A stretch of DNA of 64,000 nt from Winogradskyella sp046545555 (GCF_046545555.1 NZ_JBHZTH010000001.1:992001-1056000), one strand, 5' to 3'; positions 36,702-46,336 are shown, numbered from the stretch's first letter. Numbers and translations: made by a program. Notes: generated by a model from the sequence alone, not told the origin.

Positions 36702-36811
36702 GAATAATTTAGTTGTGTATTAAATCACTAATTATACAATGTATATACTGAGAATAGTTGTTTGCATAGAACATAGTAAGTATATTTATTTTTTAACTTA
36801 AATAATTTTTA

Positions 36812-38477
36812 ATGAAAAAAGCAATTTTTTTAACCTTTATCTTATTAAGTACAAGCCTTGGTTTTTCACAAACATTTACAGTAAATAACATTGAATACAC
36901 AATTACAAGCAATTCCCCTGCAGAGGTAGAAACAACAGACTATACAGGCAGTGCCACTACGGTAAATATCCCTACCAGTGTGGATAATGGGGGTGTTACC
37001 TACAGTGTAACCAGTATTGGAGATTCTGCTTTTTATGATAATTCCTTAACCTCGGTAACAATCCCTGATAGTGTCACCAGTATTGGAATTGATGCTTTTT
37101 TTTTTAATTCCTTAACTTCGGTTACTATTGGTGCAGGAGTAACCAGTATTGCATCCGGTGCTTTTAGAATTAATTTCTTAACCTCAGTAACAATTCCCAA
37201 TAGTGTTACCAGTATTGGAGATTCTGCTTTTGCTGATAATTCCTTAACCTCGGTAACAATTCCTGATAGTGTTACCAGTATTGGAGATAGTGTTTTTAGA
37301 AATAATTCCTTAACCTCGGTAACAATTCCTGATAGTGTTACCAGTATTGGAGAATCTGCTTTTGCTGATAATTCCTTAACCTCGGTAACAATTCCTGATA
37401 GTGTTACCANNNNNNNNNNNNNNNNNNNNNNNNNNNNNNNNNNNNNNNNNNNNNNNNNNNNNNNNNNNNNNNNNNNNNNNNNNNNNNNNNNNNNNNNNNN
37501 NNNNNNNNNGTATTGGAGATTCAGCTTTTCAGAATAATTCCTTAACCTCGATAACAATTCCTAATAGCGTTACCAGTATTGGAGATTCAGCTTTTCGTTC
37601 TAATCCCTTAACCTCGGTAACAATTCCTGATAATGTTACCAGTATTGGAATTGATGCTTTTGCTTTTAATGACTTAACCTCGGTTACTATAGGTGCAGGA
37701 ATTACCACTATTGCATCTGGTGCTTTTCGTTCTAATCCCTTAACCTCGGTAATAATTCCAGATAGCGTTACCAGTATTGGAGAGGATGCTTTCAGACTTA
37801 ATTCCTTAACCTCGGTTACGATTCCAGATAGCGTTACCAATATTGGAGACGATGCTTTTAGAAGTAATTCCTTAACCTCGGTTACTATTGGTATAGGAGT
37901 TACCAATATTGGATACTATACATTTCATAATAATTCCTTAACCTCGGTAACAATTCCAGATAACGTTATCAGTATTGGACTCGAGGCTTTTAGTTTTAAT
38001 TCTTTAACCTCGGTTACTATTGGTGCAGGAGTTACCAGTATTGGAACTGCTGCTTTTCGAGGAAATGTTGATTTGGTTGCTGTAACTTCTATTAGCATGG
38101 ATCCTGCACCATTATCATTTCTTGCTTTTGACGACAATAGTGCCATAGATTTATGCATTCCTGTTGGATCTTCTGCAAATTATACTGCTAAAAGTTGGAC
38201 AGGGTTTAATAGTATTAATGAGGGTTGTGCATTGAGTACAACCACAGAATTTGTAGAAAAAAACTTACGAGTATATGTTGCTTCTAATAAATTATACCTA
38301 CATACCAGCAATACTTTGGATATAGAAGCAGTACAACTTTTTAGCATCCACGGAAGTAGTATTGTTAATACAAAAAAAACTATCATAAACCTAAATAGCT
38401 TAGCACAAGGAGTGTATATAGCCCTTATTAAAACAAACAAAGGAACGGTATCTAAGAAGTTTGTGTTAGGAAATTAA
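36812..38477 (+). CDS. BspA-type leucine-rich-repeat surface protein (interrupted by an assembly gap)
   Basis: The signal peptide ends GFSQ, followed by tandem 22-residue repeats of the LRR_5/BspA type (TSIGDSAF.. NSLTSVTIPDSV), then a C-terminal region and a type IX sorting domain (LRVYVASNKLYLHTS ... GVYIALIKTNKGTVSKKFVLGN). The 100-N gap lies inside the repeats. The two halves are in different frames only because of the arbitrary gap length: the last base before the gap and the first two after it rebuild the Ser codon of TSIG, so the real missing length is a multiple of three. Such proteins mediate adhesion or protein-protein contacts. They are unusual inside a polysaccharide locus, and this gene may have inserted here. 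Confidence 0.85.
37003..38062. repeat. 66-bp tandem repeats of the LRR gene
   Basis: Units of 22 codons beginning acc agt att gga and containing aattccttaacctcggt recur about sixteen times on the sequenced part. Many neighbours are nearly identical, which explains the failed assembly. They are open in several frames on both strands, which creates false antisense reading frames. Confidence 0.9.
37410..37509. other. Assembly gap (100 N)
   Basis: Exactly 100 unknown bases inside near-identical tandem repeats. The round number marks a placeholder rather than a measured length; the number of LRR units is therefore unknown. Confidence 0.98.
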
Positions 38478-38498
38478 AAATAGAATAGAATTAAAAAA

Positions 38499-38654
38499 GG
38501 TTTTGTAATATCCTCACTTATTGGTAATCCACATCCAGATGCCCGAATGATTGTTGGAGAAAAAGAATCAGGAACAGACTATAGAAAAATGTATTTGTTA
38601 GGGATATTGGCCCTATTAAGCGGTCTAAAAAAGAGGCTCACGTATTAAAGAATT
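38499..38654 (+). pseudogene. Frameshifted 3' remnant of a second PL25 lyase gene
   Basis: Translation of this stretch gives GFVISSLIGNPHPDARMIVGEK, then SGTDYRKMYLLG, matching the end of the PL25 protein (GFVISSLIDNPHPDARIIVGEK, GTDFRKMYLLG) with codon-level differences. After LLG the frame shifts by one base, and the homologous tail GPIKRSKKEAH continues in another frame. No start or upstream lyase sequence remains; the LRR gene occupies that place. It is best read as the relic of a tandem PL25 duplication. Confidence 0.85.
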
Positions 38655-38664
38655 AAAGCGTATT

Positions 38665-40155
38665 ATGAAAAACACACAATTACTAGTATTAGTTGCATTA
38701 GTCTTTATTTTTTCTTGTAACAACGAAAAAAAGAAAGACCAAAAAGCTGACGATGCTAAACCCAACGTTTTATTTATTGCTGTAGATGATTTAAATACTT
38801 GGATAAGTCCCATTGATAATTTTTCAAATGTAAAAACACCAAATTTTGATAGACTAGCTTCCATGGGAGTTACCTTTACAAATGCGCATGTGCAAGCACC
38901 ATTATGTGGGCCATCAAGAGCATCTATTATGACGGGTTTACGTCCATCTACAACTGGTATTTATGGAATGACGCCAGATAATAAGATACGAAGAGAAGGG
39001 AATCCAGCAACTAAAGATATCACCTTTCTTCCTGAGTATTTTGAAAATAACGGCTATCACACTATGGGAATTGGTAAGTTGTTTCATATTCATGCACCAG
39101 ATAGTTTATTTAACGAATCTGGTGGTCGAGTAAAAGGGTTTGGACCTTATCCAGAAAAGCGTTTCGTTTGGGATGGCTTTGGAAAAGGGATAAGAGGAAC
39201 ACACGGAAGAACAAGCACCGATTGGGGCGCTTTTCCAGAGCAAGATTCCTTAATGCCAGACCATCAATCCGTAGATTGGGTTGTAGAGCGCTTAAATAGA
39301 AAATACGATAAGCCTTTCTTTATGGGACTTGGTTTTTTACGTGTTCACGTGCCGTTATACGTTCCTCAAAAATGGTTCGACTTGCATCCTTTAGAAAGCA
39401 TAGAAACACCACCATATTTAGTAGATGATTTAAAGGATATTCCACCCGTTGGAATACAAATTAACGACTTACCAATGATGCCATCTACAGAGTGGGCTAA
39501 AGAAAGTGGTGAGTGGAAAAAAATTGTACAGGCCTATTTAGCGTGTATGAGTTATGTGGATTATGAATTAGGCCGCGTTTTAGATGCACTAGAAAATAGT
39601 GAGTATGGAGATAATACAGTAATTGTATTATGGTCAGACCATGGCTATCGCTTGGGCGAAAAAGGAACCTTTGCAAAACATGCCTTATGGGAAACGGCTA
39701 CTAAAGCACCTTTGCTATTTGCAGGACCAAATTTGCCTAAAGGAAAGAAGATTAATGCACCAGTTGAAATGCTATCTTTATATCCAACGCTTATAGAATT
39801 AAGTGGAATTCCTCCTTACGAAAGAAATGAAGGAAATAGTTTGGTGGCTATGATGCAAAACGATGAAGGATTGGATGAAGCACGAGCTATCACAACGTTT
39901 GGAATGAACAACCATGCCATTAAGATGAATGGTTATAGGTATATTAGATATGAAGACGGAAAAGAGGAGTTTTACAACCATAGTGAAGACCCAAATGAAT
40001 GGCATAATGAAGCTGGAAATCCAAAGTATAAAACCAAAATAGATGAATTAAAAGCGCTTTTGCCAAAGGTGAATTCAAAATGGGATTCAGAATCCAACTA
40101 TACGTTTCAACCCTATTTTGTGGAGCAAAAAAAGCGTGTTAACGGAACTGAATAA
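38665..40155 (+). CDS. S1 sulfatase, iduronate-2-sulfatase-like (lipoprotein)
   Basis: A 496-residue protein with a signal ending IFSC. Landmarks are FIAVDDLNTWISPI, the formylglycine motif CGPSR (Cys81) with LRPSTTGIYGMTPD, GIGKLFHIHAPDS, LGFLRVHVPLYVPQKWFDLHP and LWSDHGYRLGEKGTFAKHALWE. The general build is that of the S1_7-like group also seen at 22634 and 46340. It is the first of three genes (sulfatase, esterase, oxidoreductase) downstream of the PL25 remnant, with no CAGGAT-type promoter visible directly upstream, so its own promoter may have been lost or replaced by the rearrangement. Confidence 0.94.
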   Translation: MKNTQLLVLVALVFIFSCNNEKKKDQKADDAKPNVLFIAVDDLNTWISPIDNFSNVKTPNFDRLASMGVTFTNAHVQAPLCGPSRASIMTGLRPSTTGIYGMTPDNKIRREGNPATKDITFLPEYFENNGYHTMGIGKLFHIHAPDSLFNESGGRVKGFGPYPEKRFVWDGFGKGIRGTHGRTSTDWGAFPEQDSLMPDHQSVDWVVERLNRKYDKPFFMGLGFLRVHVPLYVPQKWFDLHPLESIETPPYLVDDLKDIPPVGIQINDLPMMPSTEWAKESGEWKKIVQAYLACMSYVDYELGRVLDALENSEYGDNTVIVLWSDHGYRLGEKGTFAKHALWETATKAPLLFAGPNLPKGKKINAPVEMLSLYPTLIELSGIPPYERNEGNSLVAMMQNDEGLDEARAITTFGMNNHAIKMNGYRYIRYEDGKEEFYNHSEDPNEWHNEAGNPKYKTKIDELKALLPKVNSKWDSESNYTFQPYFVEQKKRVNGTE

Positions 40156-40230
40156 AAACCCGTTGCAGTCATCTAAACAAACTGATTGAGCTCTAAAAAA
40201 AATAGATAAGGACTTTTTAAAAAATAAAAT

Positions 40231-41022
40231 ATGAATCCAAAATTGAAGAATCTCATATTTGTTCCAATTTCACTATTTTTTTTAATGGCTTTTCAAACTA
40301 AAGATATTCAGAAAACTCTTGATGATATCAATGCACGATTTAAAAACGTAGACGTAAGTGTTATCAATTGGCCAGAAGATTTACAGAAAAATCTGGGTAA
40401 ACTAAAAGCTTCTGCTTTTGTGGCATTACCAAGAAATCAGTCTGCTAAAAAAATTCCACTACTTATAACATTGCATGGTGGAGGTGGAAAAACATGGAGT
40501 TTGGCAGAACAGCTTTCTCGGTCTGCAAAGGTTAAAGGGCTTTCACTTGTTGAATTGGCAGGCAAAGAATTGATGTTAGTAGAACCAAATTCTTTTGACA
40601 AATGGGATCCGAAAACTTTAGATATTATGTTAGATTATATTCTTGAAGAATATCCCCAAGTAGATTCAAATCGAATTTATGTTATGGGGCATAGTATGGG
40701 CGGTAGCGGTACTTGGGCTTGGATTTTAAATTCACCAGAACGCTTTGCCGCAGCATCAGCTAGCGGTTTCAGAAGTGTTAAAGACACCGATGATATTAGT
40801 AAATTAACTAACATGCCAATGTGGGGCATGGTTGGTGCAGATGATGTTAAAAATGTTGCCCCAGTAAAAAAGATGGTTAATCTTTTAAGATCTGCAGGTA
40901 ATACTAATGTGCGTTATACGGCATTTGAAGGCGCTAATCATGCACAAGGTAATGCGAAAGTGTTTAGTTCTGTGGAGTGTATAGATTGGATGCTTACCTT
41001 TTCACTTGAGGATAAAAATTAA
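40231..41022 (+). CDS. Exported alpha/beta-hydrolase, carbohydrate-esterase candidate
   Basis: A 263-residue protein with an N-terminal hydrophobic signal. It has an alpha/beta-hydrolase fold with the oxyanion loop LHGGGGKTW (about 85-92), the nucleophile elbow GHSMGGSGTW (Ser155), a likely Asp in MVGADDVKN and a His in EGANHAQGN. It resembles PHB-depolymerase/feruloyl-esterase-like enzymes and dienelactone hydrolases. It lies between a sulfatase and a Gfo/Idh gene. Removal of an ester group (for example acetyl) from algal oligosaccharides is plausible; ulvan is not usually described as acetylated, so the substrate stays open. Confidence 0.8.
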   Translation: MNPKLKNLIFVPISLFFLMAFQTKDIQKTLDDINARFKNVDVSVINWPEDLQKNLGKLKASAFVALPRNQSAKKIPLLITLHGGGGKTWSLAEQLSRSAKVKGLSLVELAGKELMLVEPNSFDKWDPKTLDIMLDYILEEYPQVDSNRIYVMGHSMGGSGTWAWILNSPERFAAASASGFRSVKDTDDISKLTNMPMWGMVGADDVKNVAPVKKMVNLLRSAGNTNVRYTAFEGANHAQGNAKVFSSVECIDWMLTFSLEDKN

Positions 41023-41057
41023 AAATTCTAAAGCGCCTTTAGAACTTTAAAATAGTA

Positions 41058-42110
41058 TTGATGACGAATTCTAAAATAAATACAGCGTTGTGCTCTTTTG
41101 GAATGAGCGGCGTTGTTTTTCATGCGCCTTTCATAGAAGTTAACACTAATTTTAACTTATATGGAGTTCTTGAAAGAACTAAAAATGAAGCTCAAAAAAT
41201 ATATCCAACAATCAAAACATTTCGAAGTTTAGAGGATTTACTGGCGGATGAAACTATTGAGTTAGTCGTTGTGAATACCCCAAATATTACGCATTTCGAT
41301 TTTGCTAAAAAGGTTATTAATGCAGGGAAACATTTGATTGTTGAAAAGCCATTTACAGCAACGGTTAATGAAGCAAAAGAACTAATTCAACTAGCAAAAG
41401 AGAAGAATCTAGTGCTTTCAGTTTTTCAAAATCGTAGATATGATAGTGATTTTAAAACCGTAAAGAAAATACTAGATAAAGGTTTACTTGGTGAAATTAT
41501 AGATGTTGAAATTCATTATGATCGCTTTGACCCCAATTTGAGTTATAAGGTTCATAAAGAGAAAAATACCGCTGCAGTTGGCAGTTTATATGATTTAGGC
41601 TCACATTTAATTGATCAAGCATTGGTCTTGTTTGGTATGCCAAATGCCGTATATGCAGACTTAAATGGGTTTCGTCCAAATTCAAAAGTAGTAGATTTTT
41701 TTGATGTAAAATTGTATTACAAATCACATCGCGTCACCTTAAAATCTAGTTATTTTGTTCGAGAACCTTTACCTGGAAACATTTTTCATGGGACTAAAGG
41801 ATCGTTTTTAAAATCGAAGGCAGATGTTCAAGAAAAAGAATTGATGGAAGGAAAAAAGCCAAGTTTGCCAAATTGGGGTGTAGAACCTAAAGAAGAAGAA
41901 GGTCTATTACACACTGAAAAAAAAGGAGAAATTGTTAGAGAAAAGGTAACTTCTCTTAAAGGGAATTATATGGAATATTATGATGGAATTTATGATGCAA
42001 TTAGAAATAATAAATCGTTACCAGTTTCTGGAAATGACGGCATGCATGTCATTAAAGTTATTGAAGCTGCTATAAAAAGTAATAGCGAAAAAAGAAGAAT
42101 TGATTTGTAA
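41058..42110 (+). CDS. Gfo/Idh/MocA family NAD(P)-dependent oxidoreductase
   Basis: A 350-residue cytosolic protein without a signal. A Rossmann N-terminus (TALCSFGMSGVVFHAPFI, with a degenerate Gly motif), VVVNTPNITHFDFAKKVINAGKHLIVEKPF (the family EKP motif near residue 98) and AVGSLYDLGSHLIDQAL (about 175-190) place it with the YdgJ-like branch. These enzymes oxidise or reduce sugar or inositol hydroxyls. In this locus it might process a released sugar or a 3-keto sugar together with the DUF1080 protein at the left edge, which is inference. The gene is 35 bp after the esterase gene and ends before promoter site G. Confidence 0.9.
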   Translation: MMTNSKINTALCSFGMSGVVFHAPFIEVNTNFNLYGVLERTKNEAQKIYPTIKTFRSLEDLLADETIELVVVNTPNITHFDFAKKVINAGKHLIVEKPFTATVNEAKELIQLAKEKNLVLSVFQNRRYDSDFKTVKKILDKGLLGEIIDVEIHYDRFDPNLSYKVHKEKNTAAVGSLYDLGSHLIDQALVLFGMPNAVYADLNGFRPNSKVVDFFDVKLYYKSHRVTLKSSYFVREPLPGNIFHGTKGSFLKSKADVQEKELMEGKKPSLPNWGVEPKEEEGLLHTEKKGEIVREKVTSLKGNYMEYYDGIYDAIRNNKSLPVSGNDGMHVIKVIEAAIKSNSEKRRIDL

Positions 42111-42200
42111 AAAATATTGAAATAACTTTTTAGAGATAAAACTAAAATGAATAACAGATGCAACCTGTTATTTTAATAAATACCATTCTTATAAAATATA

Positions 42201-42245
42201 CAGTACACATCAGGATGCCTACAGTTGAAAATTCATGTAACTTGT
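42201..42245 (+). promoter_or_regulatory. CAGGAT-type PUL promoter, site G (for GH39/sulfatase/PL40 unit)
   Basis: CAGTAC (42201-42206) and CAGGAT (42211-42216) start 10 bp apart, then 21 bp and TAACTTGT (42238-42245), which reads TAnnTTG with one base missing. It lies upstream of the ATG at 42281 and downstream of an in-frame ATG at 42158, so it supports the later start. Another CAGGAT at 42258-42263 has no box. Confidence 0.65.
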
Positions 42246-42280
42246 CGCATATTATATCAGGATTTTTAATACTCAATTAT

Positions 42281-44845
42281 ATGTTTTCAAAAGAAATAGT
42301 GAATTATAGTTTAACTATAGTATTATGTGTTTTTTGTTTTTACAACGTAAACGCACAAGTAACGTTATCAGCAGATTTTACGGATGAAGCTAATGAGCGC
42401 GCACCTGTACATAATATTTGGTCTATAGCAAATAGAATTAGTCCTCAAAACGGTTCAAATGTACGTCCAGGACTTAAAATGAATACGGTTAGGATGATTG
42501 GCGGTATCAATAAAATTGTTAATGGAGTACGAATGAAAAATCTAGATTTTGATACCTGTTTGTATGATTCTATTAATAATCAATACGTTTATAGATTTGA
42601 GCCACTGATAGCAAGGTTAGATAATATTATAAATTCTCAAACCGAAATCCATCAAATCGTATTAGATCAGCCGCCTTGGGCTTTTCAACACGGCTATACC
42701 TTTATACCAGAAGGGACTATAGATTATGTTAATTTTCGAGAGGACGAACAAATATCCATTTATGGAAATTCTTTACCGCCTGCAGATCAAGTAGCATACC
42801 ATGATTATATAGTGGCTTTAATGAACGAGTTAGTTGCAAACTATGGAGAAGAAATGGTTTTATCTTGGCGTTTTAGAGTCGGTTCTGAAATCGAAACACC
42901 AAACCATTGGTATGGTACCAAACAAGATTTTATAGAACATTTTGAAAATACAGAAAGCGCAGTAAGATCAGTTTTACCAAATGCCATAATTGGTTTACAT
43001 ACAAGAGCTCCAGATTTTCTCTATCAAAATGGTTCTGTATTAAATTACAAAGGAGAGCCTTTTGCTTCTTTTGCTGAGGATTTAATAGAATATTGTTTTG
43101 ATAATAATGTGCAATATGATTTTTGGGGCATATCAGATTATGTGGTTTTAGGTAATGGTAATTTACGTAATATGAGTGCCAAATATGATGGACTATTTGC
43201 AGATTTAATAAATCATCCAGAATGGAATGCCAATGCAACCATTGATTTAATGGAGTATGCCACAGTAACCACAATGAATGGTGCTGATGGTAATGGGTTT
43301 ATTAATGCAGAAACATCTCATGCGGAAGTTGTAGAATTGTATTTTTCTAATATTTTTTATAAAAATAAGGAAGAGGGTTTAGATTTAATATATCGTTGGG
43401 GCAATAGAACGGGTTCACAAGACCCTGTAGGTATTAGCATTTTGAATTCTATGAATGGTAATGTTCATTACACAACAGATATTTCGGGTACACCAGAAAC
43501 TTCAACAAATGATATTGATGCTATTTTTTCAAAAAAGGATGGAGCTACAGAATATGATGTTTTAATATATAATTATAATAACAATTCTTTAAACTATATA
43601 GATAATGAAGTGGTAAATGTGTCTATAACGACCGAATTACCAGAAGGTACCACCTTATACTATAGAAGTATTTCGTATGATAAAACCAATAATAAACTTC
43701 AGAATTTTTTAATAGAAAATTCTGGTTTTGTAAAAAGTGGGTTTAATGATAGAGGAGATCCAGAAAGAATTTTAACTGAAGCTGGTTTAGCGGCATATGA
43801 AGCTTATGAAAATCCAAACCCACACCAATATAGTAATTGGCAAAGTATAGTAACTACGCCAAGAACTGATGGAGAATCTGGTTCTATCATTAGTTTAGAT
43901 ACTGAAATTGCCTCTTTTGCGTTTGAAAAATTTGAATTTAGAACCGAAGATTATTTTGTAACTAGCATTGCACCTGCAACGGTTGTATGGACAACTACAG
44001 AAGATTTTTCGCCTTGGACCGCAGTTAGTGCCGGAATGGATGTCAATACAGATAATGATTTATTAACCTTAAATTTTTCAAGCGGATTTGCATTTCCAAT
44101 GGCAGCAATTACAGGGTTAAATATTAATTCTGATTTGTATGACACGTTACAGTTAGTTGTTAAAAATAGCACAGAAGATACGTTTCTTCAAATGGCCGCA
44201 AATATTCCAGGTACAGTATTTGCAACAGGTAGAAAAAAAATCACAATCCCTAATGATAATCAGTGGCATACTATCGATGTAGATTTAACAAACTGGTCGC
44301 ATTGGGCAGGCATTATTAATGAATTTAAGGTCTATGAAAGCGTCAATACAGGTAGTATTGTATTTGATAGAATAGAGTTTATACCTAATGGAGGTAACGA
44401 AGTTTTTGATGTAACATTAACTAAAGTTGGCAATGGCTTATTAAATTATCAAAGCGGAACTTCTTTTGGCGGACAAACATTCGATTTAAATGCCATTGCA
44501 GATCAAGGTTGGGTATTTCAAGGTTGGTCTGGTGATATAGTAAGCACAGAAAATCCGTTAACAATAACTGTAAATTCTAACTTAAATATTATAGCAACAT
44601 TTGCTCAAGATGGATTGTCTGTAGATGAAAATAATTTAGACAATGCTTTTACTGTCTTTCCAAATCCAAGTTCTAATGGCGTATTTACAATAAAAAGTAA
44701 TGCAAGAGAGCATTGGGAAGTGTATAGCCTCACAGGAGTTAAAGTTCTGTCTGGAAAAGGAAATACAATAGATATCTCTAATTTTTCACATGGAATGTAT
44801 ATTCTAAAATTAAATAATTCTTACAAAAAAGTATTGTATAACTAA
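42281..44845 (+). CDS. GH39-like secreted glycosidase with binding, repeat and T9SS domains
   Basis: An 854-residue protein from the ATG at 42281 (MFSKEIVNYS), which gives a clean signal ending NVNAQ; the longer frame from 42158 would bury the signal and contain promoter site G. The barrel is clan GH-A: Glu203 in RVGSEIETPNHW as acid/base and Glu325 in DLMEYATVT as nucleophile, with WSIANRISPQ and VLDQPPWAF near the start. It resembles GH39-type enzymes (beta-xylosidase family), which also occur in ulvan loci. Then come a jelly-roll binding domain (about 575-715), a bacterial surface repeat (DVTLTKVGNGLLNYQ, GWVFQGWSGD) and a type IX sorting domain (VFPNPSSNGVF). It probably acts at the cell surface on xylose-containing chains. 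Confidence 0.8.
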   Translation: MFSKEIVNYSLTIVLCVFCFYNVNAQVTLSADFTDEANERAPVHNIWSIANRISPQNGSNVRPGLKMNTVRMIGGINKIVNGVRMKNLDFDTCLYDSINNQYVYRFEPLIARLDNIINSQTEIHQIVLDQPPWAFQHGYTFIPEGTIDYVNFREDEQISIYGNSLPPADQVAYHDYIVALMNELVANYGEEMVLSWRFRVGSEIETPNHWYGTKQDFIEHFENTESAVRSVLPNAIIGLHTRAPDFLYQNGSVLNYKGEPFASFAEDLIEYCFDNNVQYDFWGISDYVVLGNGNLRNMSAKYDGLFADLINHPEWNANATIDLMEYATVTTMNGADGNGFINAETSHAEVVELYFSNIFYKNKEEGLDLIYRWGNRTGSQDPVGISILNSMNGNVHYTTDISGTPETSTNDIDAIFSKKDGATEYDVLIYNYNNNSLNYIDNEVVNVSITTELPEGTTLYYRSISYDKTNNKLQNFLIENSGFVKSGFNDRGDPERILTEAGLAAYEAYENPNPHQYSNWQSIVTTPRTDGESGSIISLDTEIASFAFEKFEFRTEDYFVTSIAPATVVWTTTEDFSPWTAVSAGMDVNTDNDLLTLNFSSGFAFPMAAITGLNINSDLYDTLQLVVKNSTEDTFLQMAANIPGTVFATGRKKITIPNDNQWHTIDVDLTNWSHWAGIINEFKVYESVNTGSIVFDRIEFIPNGGNEVFDVTLTKVGNGLLNYQSGTSFGGQTFDLNAIADQGWVFQGWSGDIVSTENPLTITVNSNLNIIATFAQDGLSVDENNLDNAFTVFPNPSSNGVFTIKSNAREHWEVYSLTGVKVLSGKGNTIDISNFSHGMYILKLNNSYKKVLYN

Positions 44846-44875
44846 GAGCGTTTGATAACTAGAAGATTAGTTTGT

Positions 44876-46336
44876 ATGAAGATATTTTCAAAGATTTCAA
44901 TATTTGTTTTTTTAGCAATTATTTTTTTAAGTTGCATTACATCATCTTCACAAAAAAAAAATAATGATGATAAAAAACCAAATATCATCTTCTATCTGGC
45001 AGACGACCAAGATGTTTACGATTATGGTTGCTATGGTAATGAAAAAGTAAATACGGCAGCAGTAGATAGATTGGCAAAAGAAGGTATGTTATTTTCCAAC
45101 GCTTTTACAGCACAAGCCATTTGTGCGCCAAGTCGGTCTCAAATTTTCACAGGACAATATCCACTTAAAAATGGATGTTTTGCAAATCATACAGCCACGA
45201 AACCAGACGTTAAAAGTGTGACTGAGCACATGAAAAGTTTAGGGTATGAAGTCGTTTTAGCAGGAAAAAGTCATGTAAAACCTAATAGTGTATATCGATG
45301 GGACAAAGAATGGGAACCAGTTCCTAAGAAGGATGTGCCAAGAGAATACATCCCATTAGATAGTATAGAAGATTATTTTAAAACAGCTAAAAAACCGTTT
45401 TGCATGTTCATTACATCTAAATATCCGCACGGAAAATATTTTGACGTCAAAAATCCAAATGCTGAAGACCTTAAGTTTTATCCATTTAATGCGCATAAAA
45501 AAAGCGATAAAGCTTATGTTAAAATTAGAGCAGGCTACTATCGAAGCATCGAGGAAGACAATACGCAGCTGGAAAACGTTTTAAAATTTGTCGACACCCA
45601 TTTAGATAAAAACACACTGTTTATATACAGTGCAGATCACGGTGTTTCAGGTAAGTTTACCGTAAAAGATATTGGTTTAAAAGTGCCATTTGTGGTGCGT
45701 TGGCCAAAAGTTATAAAAGCAGGTTCAACATCAAATCAATTGATTCATTATACAGATATTTTACCAACTTTTTTAGAGGTCGCAAGGGGTAAGACAACTG
45801 AGAATATGGATGGTAAGAGTATGTTGCCATTGTTTAATGGAAAAGATGATGAAATCAACACGTATGTCTATGGCGTAAGAACCAATCAAAACATTTTAAA
45901 TTCTGAAATTTTTCCATCTCGAATGATTCGAGATAAGCGATATAAATACATCAGAAATTTTAATGCATTGGAAGTCGTAGAACAAAATTTAACAGGAAAA
46001 CCAAATGTGGACTACTTTATTAAGCGTGGTGCAAATGCATTTAAAAATGAGCCTTTTGAAGAATTATACGATATACAAAATGACCCTTTTGAAAAGCACA
46101 ATTTAGCCAATAAACCTGAGCTAAGATCTGTAAAAAAAAAGCTAATAAAAGATTTGTTTAGCTGGATGAAATCTCAAAATGATTTCCTAAATGAAGAAAA
46201 AGGAAATATGCCTTTAATAACACCAAAAGGCAATAGAGGTTTCAAGCTAGACCAAGATACGCCGCGACGAAAAATTCCAGACGCTATAAAGAATACCTTA
46301 ACCCAAGACGATTATAAATTTATTAAACATTGGTAA
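44876..46336 (+). CDS. S1 sulfatase, heparan-N-sulfatase-like (lipoprotein)
   Basis: A 486-residue protein from the ATG at 44876; a TTG at 44852 is also in frame, but the signal fits the ATG better and ends IIFLSC. Landmarks are FYLADDQDVYDYGCYGNE, the formylglycine motif CAPSR (Cys83) followed by SQIFTGQYPLKNG, LAGKSHVKP (Lys-His element), SKYPHGKYF and YSADHGVSGKFTVKDIG. The build matches sulfamidase-like S1_8 enzymes (subfamily inferred). It starts 31 bp after the GH39-like gene and is followed 4 bp later by another sulfatase, so all are likely co-transcribed from site G. Confidence 0.93.
   Translation: MKIFSKISIFVFLAIIFLSCITSSSQKKNNDDKKPNIIFYLADDQDVYDYGCYGNEKVNTAAVDRLAKEGMLFSNAFTAQAICAPSRSQIFTGQYPLKNGCFANHTATKPDVKSVTEHMKSLGYEVVLAGKSHVKPNSVYRWDKEWEPVPKKDVPREYIPLDSIEDYFKTAKKPFCMFITSKYPHGKYFDVKNPNAEDLKFYPFNAHKKSDKAYVKIRAGYYRSIEEDNTQLENVLKFVDTHLDKNTLFIYSADHGVSGKFTVKDIGLKVPFVVRWPKVIKAGSTSNQLIHYTDILPTFLEVARGKTTENMDGKSMLPLFNGKDDEINTYVYGVRTNQNILNSEIFPSRMIRDKRYKYIRNFNALEVVEQNLTGKPNVDYFIKRGANAFKNEPFEELYDIQNDPFEKHNLANKPELRSVKKKLIKDLFSWMKSQNDFLNEEKGNMPLITPKGNRGFKLDQDTPRRKIPDAIKNTLTQDDYKFIKHW

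Noticed and set aside
37003..38062. CRISPR-like array
   Set aside because: Units are contiguous coding repeats of 66 bp with no unique spacers and they translate to LRRs.
37033..38158. Long open frames on the minus strand across the LRR gene (37033-37557, 37529-37906, 37925-38158)
   Set aside because: They are antisense mirrors of the 66-bp repeats, which lack stops in several frames; the plus-strand gene has a signal peptide, LRR pattern and sorting tail.
37401..38477. A separate gene starting after the N gap
   Set aside because: The apparent start is in the repeat before the gap and the frame change comes from the arbitrary gap length; repeat phase shows it is the same gene as 36812.
42158..42280. 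N-terminal extension of the GH39-like protein
   Set aside because: It would place 41 non-signal residues before the signal peptide and contains promoter site G; the ATG at 42281 is preferred.
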